Positions 47,260-55,038 of a stretch of DNA of 64,000 nt are shown piece after piece. Position 1 is the first letter of the stretch, and every line of letters starts with the position of its first letter. The stretch comes from Palsa-744 sp036498265 (GTDB taxonomy: Bacteria; Actinomycetota; Thermoleophilia; Solirubrobacterales; Solirubrobacteraceae). The notes under the pieces are model-generated. The model was not told where the DNA came from, did not search any database, and worked only from the letters and a program-made list of their open reading frames with translations. Made by a program: the position numbers and the translations under genes. Location: the NCBI GenBank assembly GCA_036498265.1, contig DASYFT010000003.1:54519-118518 (forward strand), written 5' to 3'.

Positions 47260-47402
47260 CTGTGGCAGTCTCGCGCCTGCATAACGCTGAACCTAAGGTT
47301 TAGAAGCCTTGGGGATCACATAGCTTTGGCGCCAGGGGAGGAGTGCGCCACTGAGCAATCGAGGCCGCCGCAACGCAGCGGCCTCCGAGAAAGGACCTGC
47401 TC
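47260..47402 (+). promoter_or_regulatory. Structured leader upstream of sigH
   Basis: 143 nt with a possible -35 TTGACA at 47243 but no good -10. Hairpin GAGGCCGC (47361-47368)/GCGGCCTC (47378-47385) ends just before the AAAGGA ribosome site (47390). AAGG/CCTT repeats lie nearer the 5' end. It is more AT-rich than its surroundings. No known riboswitch consensus was matched. Confidence 0.4.
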
Positions 47403-48050
47403 GTGGCAAGAATCTCCCATAACCCTAACTCTGAACCCAAGGTCGAGGATGTGTTCCTGATCGCGCTCGCCAAGCAGGGCGATCGCAACGCCTATGACCG
47501 GCTCGTGCGCCGCTACCACGGCTTCGTGCGCCTGAAGGCGTCGTCCTACTTCCTGGCGGGCGGCGACGCCGACGATCTCATCCAGGAGGGCCTCGTGGGC
47601 CTCTACAAGGCGATCCGGGACTTTCGCACCGACCGCGAGTCGAGCTTCCGGAACTTCGCGGAGCTCTGCATCACCAGGCAGATCATCACGGCCGTCAAGA
47701 CCGCGACCCGCAACAAGCACACGCCGCTGAACCAGTACGTGTCCTTCTCGTCGACCCCCGCCGGCAGCGGGGACGACGTCCCAACCCTCGACCAGATGCT
47801 GCCCGGGCCGACGGTGCACGACCCGGTCAACCAGGTCATCTCATCGGAGGAGCTGCGCTCGCTCGTCGGCTGCCTCTCGACCGCGCTCTCGGAGCTCGAG
47901 AGCCGGGTCCTGTCGCTCTACCTCGACGGCTACTCCTACGAGCAGGTGGGCGAGCGCCTCTCCTGCGACACGAAGACGGTCGACAACGCGCTGCAGCGGG
48001 TCAAGCGCAAGGTGGGCGCGCACCTCGACTCGCGCGCAGTGGCCGCCTGA
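47403..48050 (+). CDS. sigH: SigH-like (sigma-30) RNA polymerase sigma factor
   Basis: 215 residues from GTG 47403. It resembles the sporulation/transition-state SigH group: an LVRRYHGFVRLKASSYFLAGGDADDLIQEGLVGLYKAIRDF region 2, then FAELCITRQIITAVKTATRNKH and a region 4 HTH (LDGYSYEQVGERLSCDTKTVDNALQRVKRK). In Firmicutes and actinobacteria the gene commonly follows rlmB, as here. The regulon is not visible. Confidence 0.9.
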   Translation: MARISHNPNSEPKVEDVFLIALAKQGDRNAYDRLVRRYHGFVRLKASSYFLAGGDADDLIQEGLVGLYKAIRDFRTDRESSFRNFAELCITRQIITAVKTATRNKHTPLNQYVSFSSTPAGSGDDVPTLDQMLPGPTVHDPVNQVISSEELRSLVGCLSTALSELESRVLSLYLDGYSYEQVGERLSCDTKTVDNALQRVKRKVGAHLDSRAVAA

Positions 48051-48076
48051 GCCGCCTGAGCCTGCGCCGCGCATCC

Positions 48077-48102
48077 GTGGCCGCCCCTCGAGGGGCGGCC
48101 AC
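48077..48102. terminator. Perfect palindromic hairpin between convergent genes
   Basis: GTGGCCGCCCCTC (48077-48089) is followed directly by its complement GAGGGGCGGCCAC (48090-48102). It lies 27 nt past the sigH stop and 27 nt past the convergent 48129 gene, so it probably serves both. No U-run. Confidence 0.7.
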
Positions 48103-48128
48103 AGACGTCTGCGCGGGGGTGCGCGGAG

Positions 48129-49472
48129 CTAGAGCTTTCCTTCGCTCGGCAGCCTGCCGGGTGCGGCCGGGTGCAGCGCCCCTGGGGGCGCCGGCGTGAC
48201 TTCGATCGGGAACGTCTGGCTCGAGGCGCCCTGGTTCTCCGGGCCTCCCGGGATGTGGATCCTGAGGACCGCGGTTCCCGAGCCGAACACCGCGTGGGCG
48301 ATGGAGTAGGTGCCCGCGCCGCTCACGGTCGTCACTTCGACGACGTGGAAGCCGCCACCGATCGCGCTCTGGCGCTCGATGTAGACCGGGTGTCCCGCCT
48401 GGATCGGGTTGACCGTCCCCGTGAACGCCACGGGCTGGCCGGACTGCACTTTCGTCGCCGACGCGGTGGCCGTCACGACGTATTTGACGCCCTCGAACTG
48501 GCTGGACGAGCTCAGCCCTGCCGCCGTCGCGCGGTAGATGGTGCTGTGCGCTGGCTTCTCGGTGAACGTGTAGGCGCCGTTCGCGTCCGCGACCGTTTCA
48601 TCGGCTTTCGTCAGCGGCAGTCCCTTCGTGCGCGAGAGCAGCACGACTTTCTGGTGAGCGCCGTTCTTGACGACGCCCTTGATCGTCACCGGCTGCCCGC
48701 TCGCGACCGGGTTGGGAGAGGTTTCGAGCGTCAGGTTGGGGTTCTGCGGCTGGGAGATCGTGTAGGAGATGGGTTCCGACACGCCGCGGAAGGTGAAGTT
48801 GCCGTGGCGGCGGACGATCACCCGCAGGTTCGCATCGCCGGGCACGAGGAACGCGTGTTTGATCGCGAACGTGCTCGCCGTGCTCACCGTGCCGCGCTGG
48901 ATCGGCACCCATTCTTCGAAGCTCGACTGGCTCTCGCGCTGGAGGATCACCTCCGCGCCGGCGTCCGACGGGCTCACCGAGCCGATGAACGTGACGCTGT
49001 TGCGCCCGCCTGTCAATAGGGCCGTTCTCCCGGGAAGCGGCGCGAGGCCGGGTCCCGGGGCGGCGCCGGCGAAGGTCACGATCGGCGCGACGTGCACGCG
49101 GCGGTTTGCGCTGCGCGCTCCAAGCCCGCGGACATAGAAGACGGTGTCGGTGGTCAGCGACGGGAGCTTCAGCGAGTAGAAGCCGCCCGCACCCGCGCTC
49201 AGCGTCCCCACGACTTTGAACCCGCTGCCGAGGGTGTGCGCGTAGAGCGTCACCGGCAGGCCTGCGGTGTTCGTGCCGCCGGGGCACGCGAGCTGCCCGA
49301 AGACTTCCGCCTGTTCGCCGCTGGTCACGACGTGGGGTTCCGCGAAGAGGCTCACATGGCATCTTGCAAGGCCGGCGTGTTTGTGCCCGCCGGCGGCACC
49401 GGCCGTCACGGGGGCCAGCGCCAGCAACGTGACCGCGGCCGCGAAGGCCGGGCGCAGCTTGATTGAACGCAT
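48129..49472 (-). CDS. Secreted multi-domain Ig-like protein
   Basis: 447 residues with a signal peptide (FAAAVTLLALAPVTAGAAGG). At least four Ig-like repeats of about 90 residues start near HVVTSGEQAEVFGQLACPG, GRNSVTFIGSVSPSDAG, SPNPVASGQPVTIKGVV and SATKVQSGQPVAFTGTV. The repeat style matches the protein at 12564. Probably cell-surface or extracellular. Codon use favours GAA. Function unknown. Confidence 0.75.
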   Translation of the reverse strand: MRSIKLRPAFAAAVTLLALAPVTAGAAGGHKHAGLARCHVSLFAEPHVVTSGEQAEVFGQLACPGGTNTAGLPVTLYAHTLGSGFKVVGTLSAGAGGFYSLKLPSLTTDTVFYVRGLGARSANRRVHVAPIVTFAGAAPGPGLAPLPGRTALLTGGRNSVTFIGSVSPSDAGAEVILQRESQSSFEEWVPIQRGTVSTASTFAIKHAFLVPGDANLRVIVRRHGNFTFRGVSEPISYTISQPQNPNLTLETSPNPVASGQPVTIKGVVKNGAHQKVVLLSRTKGLPLTKADETVADANGAYTFTEKPAHSTIYRATAAGLSSSSQFEGVKYVVTATASATKVQSGQPVAFTGTVNPIQAGHPVYIERQSAIGGGFHVVEVTTVSGAGTYSIAHAVFGSGTAVLRIHIPGGPENQGASSQTFPIEVTPAPPGALHPAAPGRLPSEGKL

Positions 49473-50032
49473 TCTGTGCCTTCTCCTTTAGGGGGTGGGG
49501 GGGAACGGCGAGTGTGCATGCCGCCGTCTGCCGCGTTAACCCGACCGTCTGGAGATCGATGCGGTTCGCGCGGGGCCCGCCCGTCAGCGCCTCGCCGCCG
49601 GCAGGAGCGTCGCCGCAGGGTGGCCGCCGCGAGCGCCCGGCAGGGACTTGCGACGCGCTCGGAGGGTGGGGGCGAGCGCGCCGCAAGCCGATCCGGGAAA
49701 GACCCTTGCCCCTCGGCCCCCGAGGAGGGCTGAACGTCTCTGGAGCGCTGGCGTTTCCCTCTCACAGGGCACGCGAGGGGGTGCCGCAGGCCCTGTGACA
49801 AGGTCCACTACCCGGCGCCGCCGGCCACAAACGGCCCGCAAGCAGGTTTGCCGTGGCGGTCGCCGCGTGGCCAGCGCCGCGCCGTTCACCGGTGCGCCGC
49901 CGGCCGCGCCGGGACGCCGGCGAAGTTTGAGCGAGGGCGCACGGGGTACCGCACTTCTGCGCTGGGGTGCGGGGGCCCGGGTATGGGCGAACGTCCAGCG
50001 CAATCGCTATCCCCGGGAGGAGAAGGAGCGGA
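49473..50032. other. 560-nt intergenic region with inverted repeats
   Basis: No convincing gene between divergent secreted-protein genes. It contains a strong stem TCACAGGGC (49762-49770)/GCCCTGTGA (49790-49798) with an alternative inner GGCAC/GGTGCC pairing, plus CCTCGGCCCCCGAGG. No consensus riboswitch was recognised. It probably holds both promoters and a long leader of the 50033 gene. Confidence 0.5.
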
Positions 50033-50737
50033 ATGAGAGCCATCAGAATCGCAGGGCTGTGCCTGCTCGCCGTCGGTGCCTGGGCGCTGAGCGCCGCGGC
50101 CGCATCGGCGGAACCGGAGTTCCTGACCAAAGCGGTGGTCGCGGAAGGGTCGAAAATACCCTTCTCCGCAACCGTCGGCGCAGCCTTCCTCGAAGGCTCG
50201 AAGAGCAAATCGAAGATCAGCTGCACGGGCGGCAGCGGCTCGGGCGAAGTGACCGGGCCGAAAAGCGTGAGGAACGACGTCACGACGTTCACCGGCTGCT
50301 CGAGCAGCGAACTCAAATGCAAGAGCGGCACGACGGAAGGCGTGATCGTCACGAAGCCGCTGCAGGGAGTCCTCGGTGGCGTCACCTCGACGCTCCCCGG
50401 CGTCAGGCTCTTCTCGCAGTCGGAAGGCAGGGGTGGGAAGCTCGCCGAATTCGAATGCGGGGCGAGCATCGTCAAAGTGGTGGTCACCGGATCGGTGATC
50501 GGCTCCCTCTCCGGAGCGGCCGGAACCGGACCCGAAACCGGCAAGCTCCTGACGTCCGGCAAACTGACGTTCCAGGAGGCCGGGGGCCTCCAGAAATACA
50601 CCAAATTCCTCGAAGGCGAAGCCGGCTCCGAACAGCTCACGGCGACCATCAACGGGTCGCCCGAACTGTCCGGCCAGTCGGTGATCGCGACGCTACAGAC
50701 CGTCCCCGTCAGCTGGGGGATGGGCGTGACGAAGTAG
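50033..50737 (+). CDS. Secreted protein, function unknown
   Basis: 234 residues from ATG 50033, behind GGAGGAGAAGGAG. Signal peptide IAGLCLLAVGAWALSAAAASA. The mature part is Gly/Ser/Thr-rich and beta-like, with cysteines in ISCTGGSGSG, FTGCSSSELKCKSG and FECGAS that may form disulfides. 14 of 16 Glu codons are GAA, unlike housekeeping genes nearby. No family was recognised. Confidence 0.72.
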   Translation: MRAIRIAGLCLLAVGAWALSAAAASAEPEFLTKAVVAEGSKIPFSATVGAAFLEGSKSKSKISCTGGSGSGEVTGPKSVRNDVTTFTGCSSSELKCKSGTTEGVIVTKPLQGVLGGVTSTLPGVRLFSQSEGRGGKLAEFECGASIVKVVVTGSVIGSLSGAAGTGPETGKLLTSGKLTFQEAGGLQKYTKFLEGEAGSEQLTATINGSPELSGQSVIATLQTVPVSWGMGVTK

Positions 50738-50869
50738 CGGCCGGCTCAGTCTCGGCGGGCGAGCGCGTAAGCGCAGGCGCGGCCACGCGCGGGTGACGGC
50801 GGCCCGCGCATGCCCGCCGCCCGCCGGGCCGGCGCCCCGAGCCGGGATTCGACGGCGGCGAAAGCGGGT

Positions 50870-51334
50870 ATGCGCTACTCCATGGAGATTGCCAGCGCCG
50901 TGGCAAGTCTGAGCGAGTCCTATCCCGCGTCGCCCGACTCGATTCCGCGGGCGCGCATCGCACTCAGCTCCTTCGCCGCCGAGGCCGGGGCAAGTGCCGA
51001 GCAGCAGGAGCAGGTCCGCCTCGTCGTCTCGGAGGCTGTGACCAACGCCGTCCAGCACGCCTACGGCGGCGGTCCCGGGGACGTGCACGTGACGGCGATG
51101 GTCGTGTCCGGTGAGCTCTGGATCCTCGTCGCGGACGACGGACTCGGCCTCTGCGCCGGGGGCGACAGCCCGGGGCTCGGGCTCGGGCTCGCCTGGATGG
51201 CTCAGTTCAGCGACGGGATGACGCTCGTTGCCCGCGCATGCGGCGGCGTCGAGGTGCGGCTCCGCTTCGACCTTCGCCGGGCGGGCGCGATGGGGGCCTA
51301 CGACTCAGCCGCGCGGGTCGCTGGCGTCTGCTAG
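50870..51334 (+). CDS. HATPase_c anti-sigma-type serine kinase
   Basis: 154 residues from ATG 50870. The GHKL ATP-binding fold shows the N-box in LVVSEAVTNAVQHAY and the G1/G2 boxes in LVADDGLGL and GLGLGLAWMAQFSDG. This is the RsbW/SpoIIAB-like group, which binds sigma factors and phosphorylates STAS antagonists. A STAS protein lies 2.9 kb downstream. Its 3' end overlaps the convergent 51305 gene by 30 nt. Confidence 0.82.
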   Translation: MRYSMEIASAVASLSESYPASPDSIPRARIALSSFAAEAGASAEQQEQVRLVVSEAVTNAVQHAYGGGPGDVHVTAMVVSGELWILVADDGLGLCAGGDSPGLGLGLAWMAQFSDGMTLVARACGGVEVRLRFDLRRAGAMGAYDSAARVAGVC

Positions 51335-51634
51335 ACGGCCGGCGGCGTCGGTCTTCTCCACGACGAAGTAGCCGTCGTGGGTCTCCACCACCGTCTCGAG
51401 CTCCACGTTCTCGTGGCCCGGCATCACGACGAAGCGCCGCGCCCCGGCGCGGATACGCTCGTAGTCGCGCGGCGTGATCGTCAGCAGCTGGTTGCACTCC
51501 AGGCGTGCGCACTCGCAGCGGAAGGCGGCATCCCTACCGCCTTCGCCGTGCCAGACGCCGCGCTCGATCGCCTCGTTGACCTCGCGGAACAGCGTCTCGT
51601 TGGCCGCGAGGCGCCGCTGGAGTTCGTCGTCCAC
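51305..51634 (-). CDS. Conserved small protein with CxC...C motif
   Basis: 109 residues. An N-terminal helix (MDDELQRRLAANETLFREVNEAIERG) leads to CECARLECNQLLTITPRDYERIRAGARRFVVMPGHE, a block I recognise from many actinobacterial hypothetical proteins. The three close cysteines may bind metal. No function is known. Confidence 0.72.
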   Translation of the reverse strand: MDDELQRRLAANETLFREVNEAIERGVWHGEGGRDAAFRCECARLECNQLLTITPRDYERIRAGARRFVVMPGHENVELETVVETHDGYFVVEKTDAAGRLADASDPRG

Positions 51635-52189
51635 CCGACGATCCTCTCACGCTGGGGCGTGCGAGGCGCTGACCATGGGGCGTTTTCCGAGCGTCGCGCC
51701 GGGTAGGAATGCCGTGGGGCTTCTCCCCGTGAGCCCCTCCGGAAGAGGGGGGCCGCTCCGGATCGCTCCCTTGCGCACAGCCCTCGGGCCCTGCGGGCGT
51801 GAGGCGTGGCGCCGGAGCGGTCCGGTTTTCTCGAAGAAGATGTTTGAGCCTAGTCCGACTGGGGTACACCCGCCTCACAACAGGTTCCGCGCTCCCCTCT
51901 CGCGGACTCTGTAGTGAAAGGGACCGTCAGGACATCCCAAAGCCTTCCGCCTCCTCGGGGGCAGGGAAACCGGGCAGGCCCCAAGTTGGTTAGCGGCGCG
52001 CTCCGATCTCGGTCGGGGCGCGCCGCGAGTCTTTCTGGCAGAGGCATCGCGGCAACGGCTACGCATGGCCGGCGTCGACTCCATGGCGTGGCATGAGTGT
52101 TTGGGCCGATTGCGTTTACTCCACACCAATCCGGGTAGCAGCCGCCCACAGCTCTCCACGGGGGAGAGCGCTACCGCGGGGGAGTTCGC
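51635..52189. other. 555-nt intergenic region, leader of beta-helix gene
   Basis: No protein-coding gene could be supported. The 3' end contains a nested stem: GGTAGC (52133-52138) with GCTACC (52171-52176), enclosing GCTCTCC/GGAGAGC. It is followed by GGGGGAG as ribosome site for ATG 52190. Another hairpin, CCGCG/CGCGG, lies near 51886-51906. It may be a structured 5' UTR; no known aptamer was matched. Confidence 0.45.
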
Positions 52190-53854
52190 ATGAGCCAGGG
52201 GCAGGCCGGCAGGGGTGTGCGGGGGCGCGTACGCGGGATCGGCGCCGCCGTGGCGGGTTGCTGCCTGATCGCCGCTCTCGCGGGGCCGCCGGTGGCGGGG
52301 GCGGCAGTGAAAGTCTTCCGAGTGGGCACCTACAACGGAGTCAAGGGTGGCTACAAAACCGTCCAGGCCGCGGTCAACGCCGCGAGCCCCGGGGACTGGA
52401 TCCTGATCGGACCCGGCGACTACAAAGAAGCGACGACGACCGTTCCGACGGGCGGCGGCGGCGCGGGAGCGGGCGTGCTCGTACAGAAGCCCGGCCTGCA
52501 CATCCGCGGCATGGACCGCAACGGGGTCATCATCGACGGCACGCGAGCCCGCACGTCGGCCTGCAGCGCCTCGCCCGCGAGTCAGAACCTCGGCCCGGCA
52601 GACGGCGAAGGGCACCCGACCGGACGCAACGGCCTCGAGGTGTGGAAGGCGAACGGCGTGAGCGTCGAGAACCTGACCGCCTGCAACTTCCTCACCGGCA
52701 GCGGCGGGGGCGGCAACCAGCTCTGGTTCAACGGCGGCGACGGCAGCGGGAAAACGGAACTGGGCTCCTGGCGCGGCGCGTACCTGTCGGCCACCACGAC
52801 GTACTTCGAAGGCAACGAAAAGCCCTTCTCCTCGTACGGGATCTTCACGTCGAACACCTTCGGCCCCGGCCTCTACACACAGGTCTACGCCAACAACCAG
52901 GCCGACTCGGCCTTCTACATCGGCGCCTGCCCCGACTGCAACACGATCCTCGACCGGGCCCATGCCGAGAACAGCGATCTCGGCTACTCGGGCACGAACT
53001 CCGGCGGTCACCTGATCATCCAGAACTCGGAGTTCGACAACAACCAGTCGGGCTTCGTGACGAACAGCCAGAACAACGACGACGCGCCCTCGCCGCAGGA
53101 CGGTGCCTGCCCGAACAACGGCATCGGCCCCACCGGCACCCACTCGTGCTGGCTGTTCACCAAAAACAAGGTGCATGACAACAACAACCCGAACGTGCCC
53201 ACGACGGGCTCCGCGGAAGCGGGACCCGTGGGCAGCGGCGTGGTCATCGCCGGCGGGCGCAACGACACTGTCAGCGGCAACCAGGTCTATAACAACGGCG
53301 CCTGGGGCATCCTGCTCGTGCCCTACCCGGCCACCGAAACGCCTCCGCCGATCGCCCACTGCCAGGGCGGCGTGGAAGCCGAACTCGAAGGCAAACACGT
53401 CTGCTACTACGACGACTTCGGCAACGAGGTCGCCGGCAACACGCTGACCAACAACGGGTTCTTCGGAAACGCGAGCAATGTCGACCTGGCGGAGATCTCC
53501 AACCTCAACAACCCGGGCAACTGCTGGCACGGCAGCACGGACACGGGCGGAGAAGTGACGAGCGAACCGAAACTGATCCAGAGCCCACCGCACAGCGAAT
53601 GCGGCATCCCGGACTCGGGTGAACCACTCACCAGCTCGCTCGGCGCCCAGGTCGCGTGCGACTCGGGGCTTCTGGCCGAATGCCCCTCCACGGTCGTGGC
53701 CGTCTACCCCAAACGGGAAAAAGTGGTGTTGCAGGCGCTCCCGGCGCAGCCGACGATGCCGAACCCGTGCCTGGACGTCCCCCACAACCCGTGGTGCGCG
53801 AGCAACACCTCGAAACAGCCGCCGTATCCGGTGCCCGGGGTGCCCGCCGAATGA
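52190..53854 (+). CDS. Secreted right-handed parallel beta-helix protein (paralogue of 27489)
   Basis: 554 residues with a signal peptide (GAAVAGCCLIAALAGPPVAGAA). Same opening as the 27489 protein (YKTVQAAVNAASPGDWILIGPGDYKE, then LHIRGMDRNGVIIDG). Many Asn-rich coils follow (VENLTACNF, NNQADSAFYIGACPDCNTILDRA, SGTNSGGHLIIQNSEF). The tail MPNPCLDVPHNPWC matches that of its paralogue and is extended by a Pro-rich stretch. Probably surface-exposed glycan-binding or structural. Codons favour GAA. Confidence 0.82.
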   Translation: MSQGQAGRGVRGRVRGIGAAVAGCCLIAALAGPPVAGAAVKVFRVGTYNGVKGGYKTVQAAVNAASPGDWILIGPGDYKEATTTVPTGGGGAGAGVLVQKPGLHIRGMDRNGVIIDGTRARTSACSASPASQNLGPADGEGHPTGRNGLEVWKANGVSVENLTACNFLTGSGGGGNQLWFNGGDGSGKTELGSWRGAYLSATTTYFEGNEKPFSSYGIFTSNTFGPGLYTQVYANNQADSAFYIGACPDCNTILDRAHAENSDLGYSGTNSGGHLIIQNSEFDNNQSGFVTNSQNNDDAPSPQDGACPNNGIGPTGTHSCWLFTKNKVHDNNNPNVPTTGSAEAGPVGSGVVIAGGRNDTVSGNQVYNNGAWGILLVPYPATETPPPIAHCQGGVEAELEGKHVCYYDDFGNEVAGNTLTNNGFFGNASNVDLAEISNLNNPGNCWHGSTDTGGEVTSEPKLIQSPPHSECGIPDSGEPLTSSLGAQVACDSGLLAECPSTVVAVYPKREKVVLQALPAQPTMPNPCLDVPHNPWCASNTSKQPPYPVPGVPAE

Positions 53855-53876
53855 GCTCGGCGGGCGCCGCGCCGCC

Positions 53877-54038
53877 CTACCCGTCGCGGCGCCAGTAGCG
53901 CTCGCACGCGCGCGCCAGGAAGCCGGCCGCGAGGACGCCGAACACGGCGGCGACGGCCCAGGCGCCTTTGGCGGCGCTGAGAACGGCGACCGCGAGCGCG
54001 CCCACGGCGGCAAAGATGGAGAAGACTGTGTTGGCCAT
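53877..54038 (-). CDS. Tiny two-TM membrane protein (53 aa)
   Basis: ATG 54038, with GGGAG eight bases upstream, opens a 53-residue frame ending TAG 53877. It has two hydrophobic helices (FSIFAAVGALAVAVLSAAKG and WAVAAVFGVLAAGFLA) and the basic end CERYWRRDG. The length, start signal and membrane pattern support a real gene. Function unknown; it lies between a beta-helix gene and a STAS gene. Confidence 0.55.
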   Translation of the reverse strand: MANTVFSIFAAVGALAVAVLSAAKGAWAVAAVFGVLAAGFLARACERYWRRDG

Positions 54039-54229
54039 CGGCTCCCGCTATCGCTCTGTCGGCGCCAGTATCGCGCCACGTTGACAGGCGGTCGAGCGGG
54101 TCTAGTGAGGTGCGTAGTCCACCGGCTCCCGGCTCGAGGCCGGAGGATGGGAAGTGAGCGGAAGTACGTGGTGGCGCTCGGATGCCGCCGGCGACGGACG
54201 ACCGCACGGCAATCTCCGTTCGAGGTCCC

Positions 54230-54667
54230 ATGTCCTACCTCAATCTGTCCCCCAAGGGCCCGGCGATAAGCGGCGCGGGCCGGCCTCTCCACTTCGGCGT
54301 GCAGGACGTCGTATGGGGCCGCTGTCACACGCTCTTCCTCAGGGGCGAGCTCGACCTGGCGGCCTCCGACTACATGGAAGCCGTCGTCTTCTGCCTGCTG
54401 CTGGACACGATCGAGGGCATCACGCTGGATCTCAGCAAACTGTCCTTCGTCGACGCCGCCGGGCTACGCGCCCTGCTCGCCGTCCGTGAGCTCTGCCGCC
54501 ACCGCGGCTACGCATTCTCGCTCACCCGACCCATGGGCCAGGTGCGACGCCTTTTCGAGTTGACCGGAGTGGCAGGCGACCTGCCCATCGCCAACACGGT
54601 CCAGGCGAGCCGCCCGCCGCGAGAGCAGCGTCGCCGGCTCAGAGCGCTCTCGACTCCCCAGCGCTGA
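54230..54667 (+). CDS. STAS-domain protein lacking the usual phosphoserine
   Basis: 145 residues from ATG 54230 (GAGG five bases upstream; ATG 54182 is an alternative). Anti-sigma-factor antagonist fold: LFLRGELDLAASDYMEAVVFCLLLDTIEGITLDLSKLSFVDAAGLRALL. Family members have D-S-x-G where the Ser is phosphorylated by an RsbW/SpoIIAB kinase. Here it reads DAAG, so phosphorylation at that site is impossible. It may be a constitutive antagonist or have another role. Confidence 0.82.
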   Translation: MSYLNLSPKGPAISGAGRPLHFGVQDVVWGRCHTLFLRGELDLAASDYMEAVVFCLLLDTIEGITLDLSKLSFVDAAGLRALLAVRELCRHRGYAFSLTRPMGQVRRLFELTGVAGDLPIANTVQASRPPREQRRRLRALSTPQR

Positions 54668-54669
54668 GC

Positions 54670-54837
54670 TCAGTGCAGCCTTTTCTGCCGCCTCGAGGGG
54701 TGATGACGGACGAGGCGCGCTGCCGCCACCAGCGCCACCGCCACGCCGAGGACGAGCAGCCAGTTGCCGGCGGACGCGGCAATTGCCGCGATCAGCAGTG
54801 CAACGGCGAGCACCGTGGGGCCATAGGTCTGCCTCAT
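54670..54837 (-). CDS. Tiny membrane protein (55 aa)
   Basis: ATG 54837 gives 55 residues: VLAVALLIAAIAASAGNWLLVLGVAVALVAAARL forms one long or two short membrane helices, ending HHPSRRQKRLH. A longer frame upstream is less likely. Only 2 nt separate it from the convergent STAS gene. No good Shine-Dalgarno is seen; moderate support. Confidence 0.45.
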   Translation of the reverse strand: MRQTYGPTVLAVALLIAAIAASAGNWLLVLGVAVALVAAARLVRHHPSRRQKRLH

Positions 54838-55038
54838 CACATCGATCTCTGTCGGCGCGGCGCCGGCCGGCCTTGAGTCAGAGCCTGCTCGACGAGGCAC
54901 ATGTCTCGCTGTAAACGGGAGCTTCGATCTCACCCCGTCTGGTTCGAGCTGTAGGCCCGCGGCTCCTGCGCGCAAGCCCGAGATCAGCCTGAGGAGCGAG
55001 CGGCCACTCGACTCCGGGAGCCGCGGTTGTGAGCTCGA

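Noticed and set aside
47260..47402. Cobalamin riboswitch (GCCACTG seen near 47347)
   Set aside because: The rest of the B12-box consensus is absent; the 7-mer is probably chance.
51850..52100. Possible cyclic-di-GMP or c-di-AMP riboswitch or small RNA
   Set aside because: Searched by eye for the conserved GEMM and ydaO blocks; only partial, unordered similarity (CAAAGCC, GTTAGCGG).
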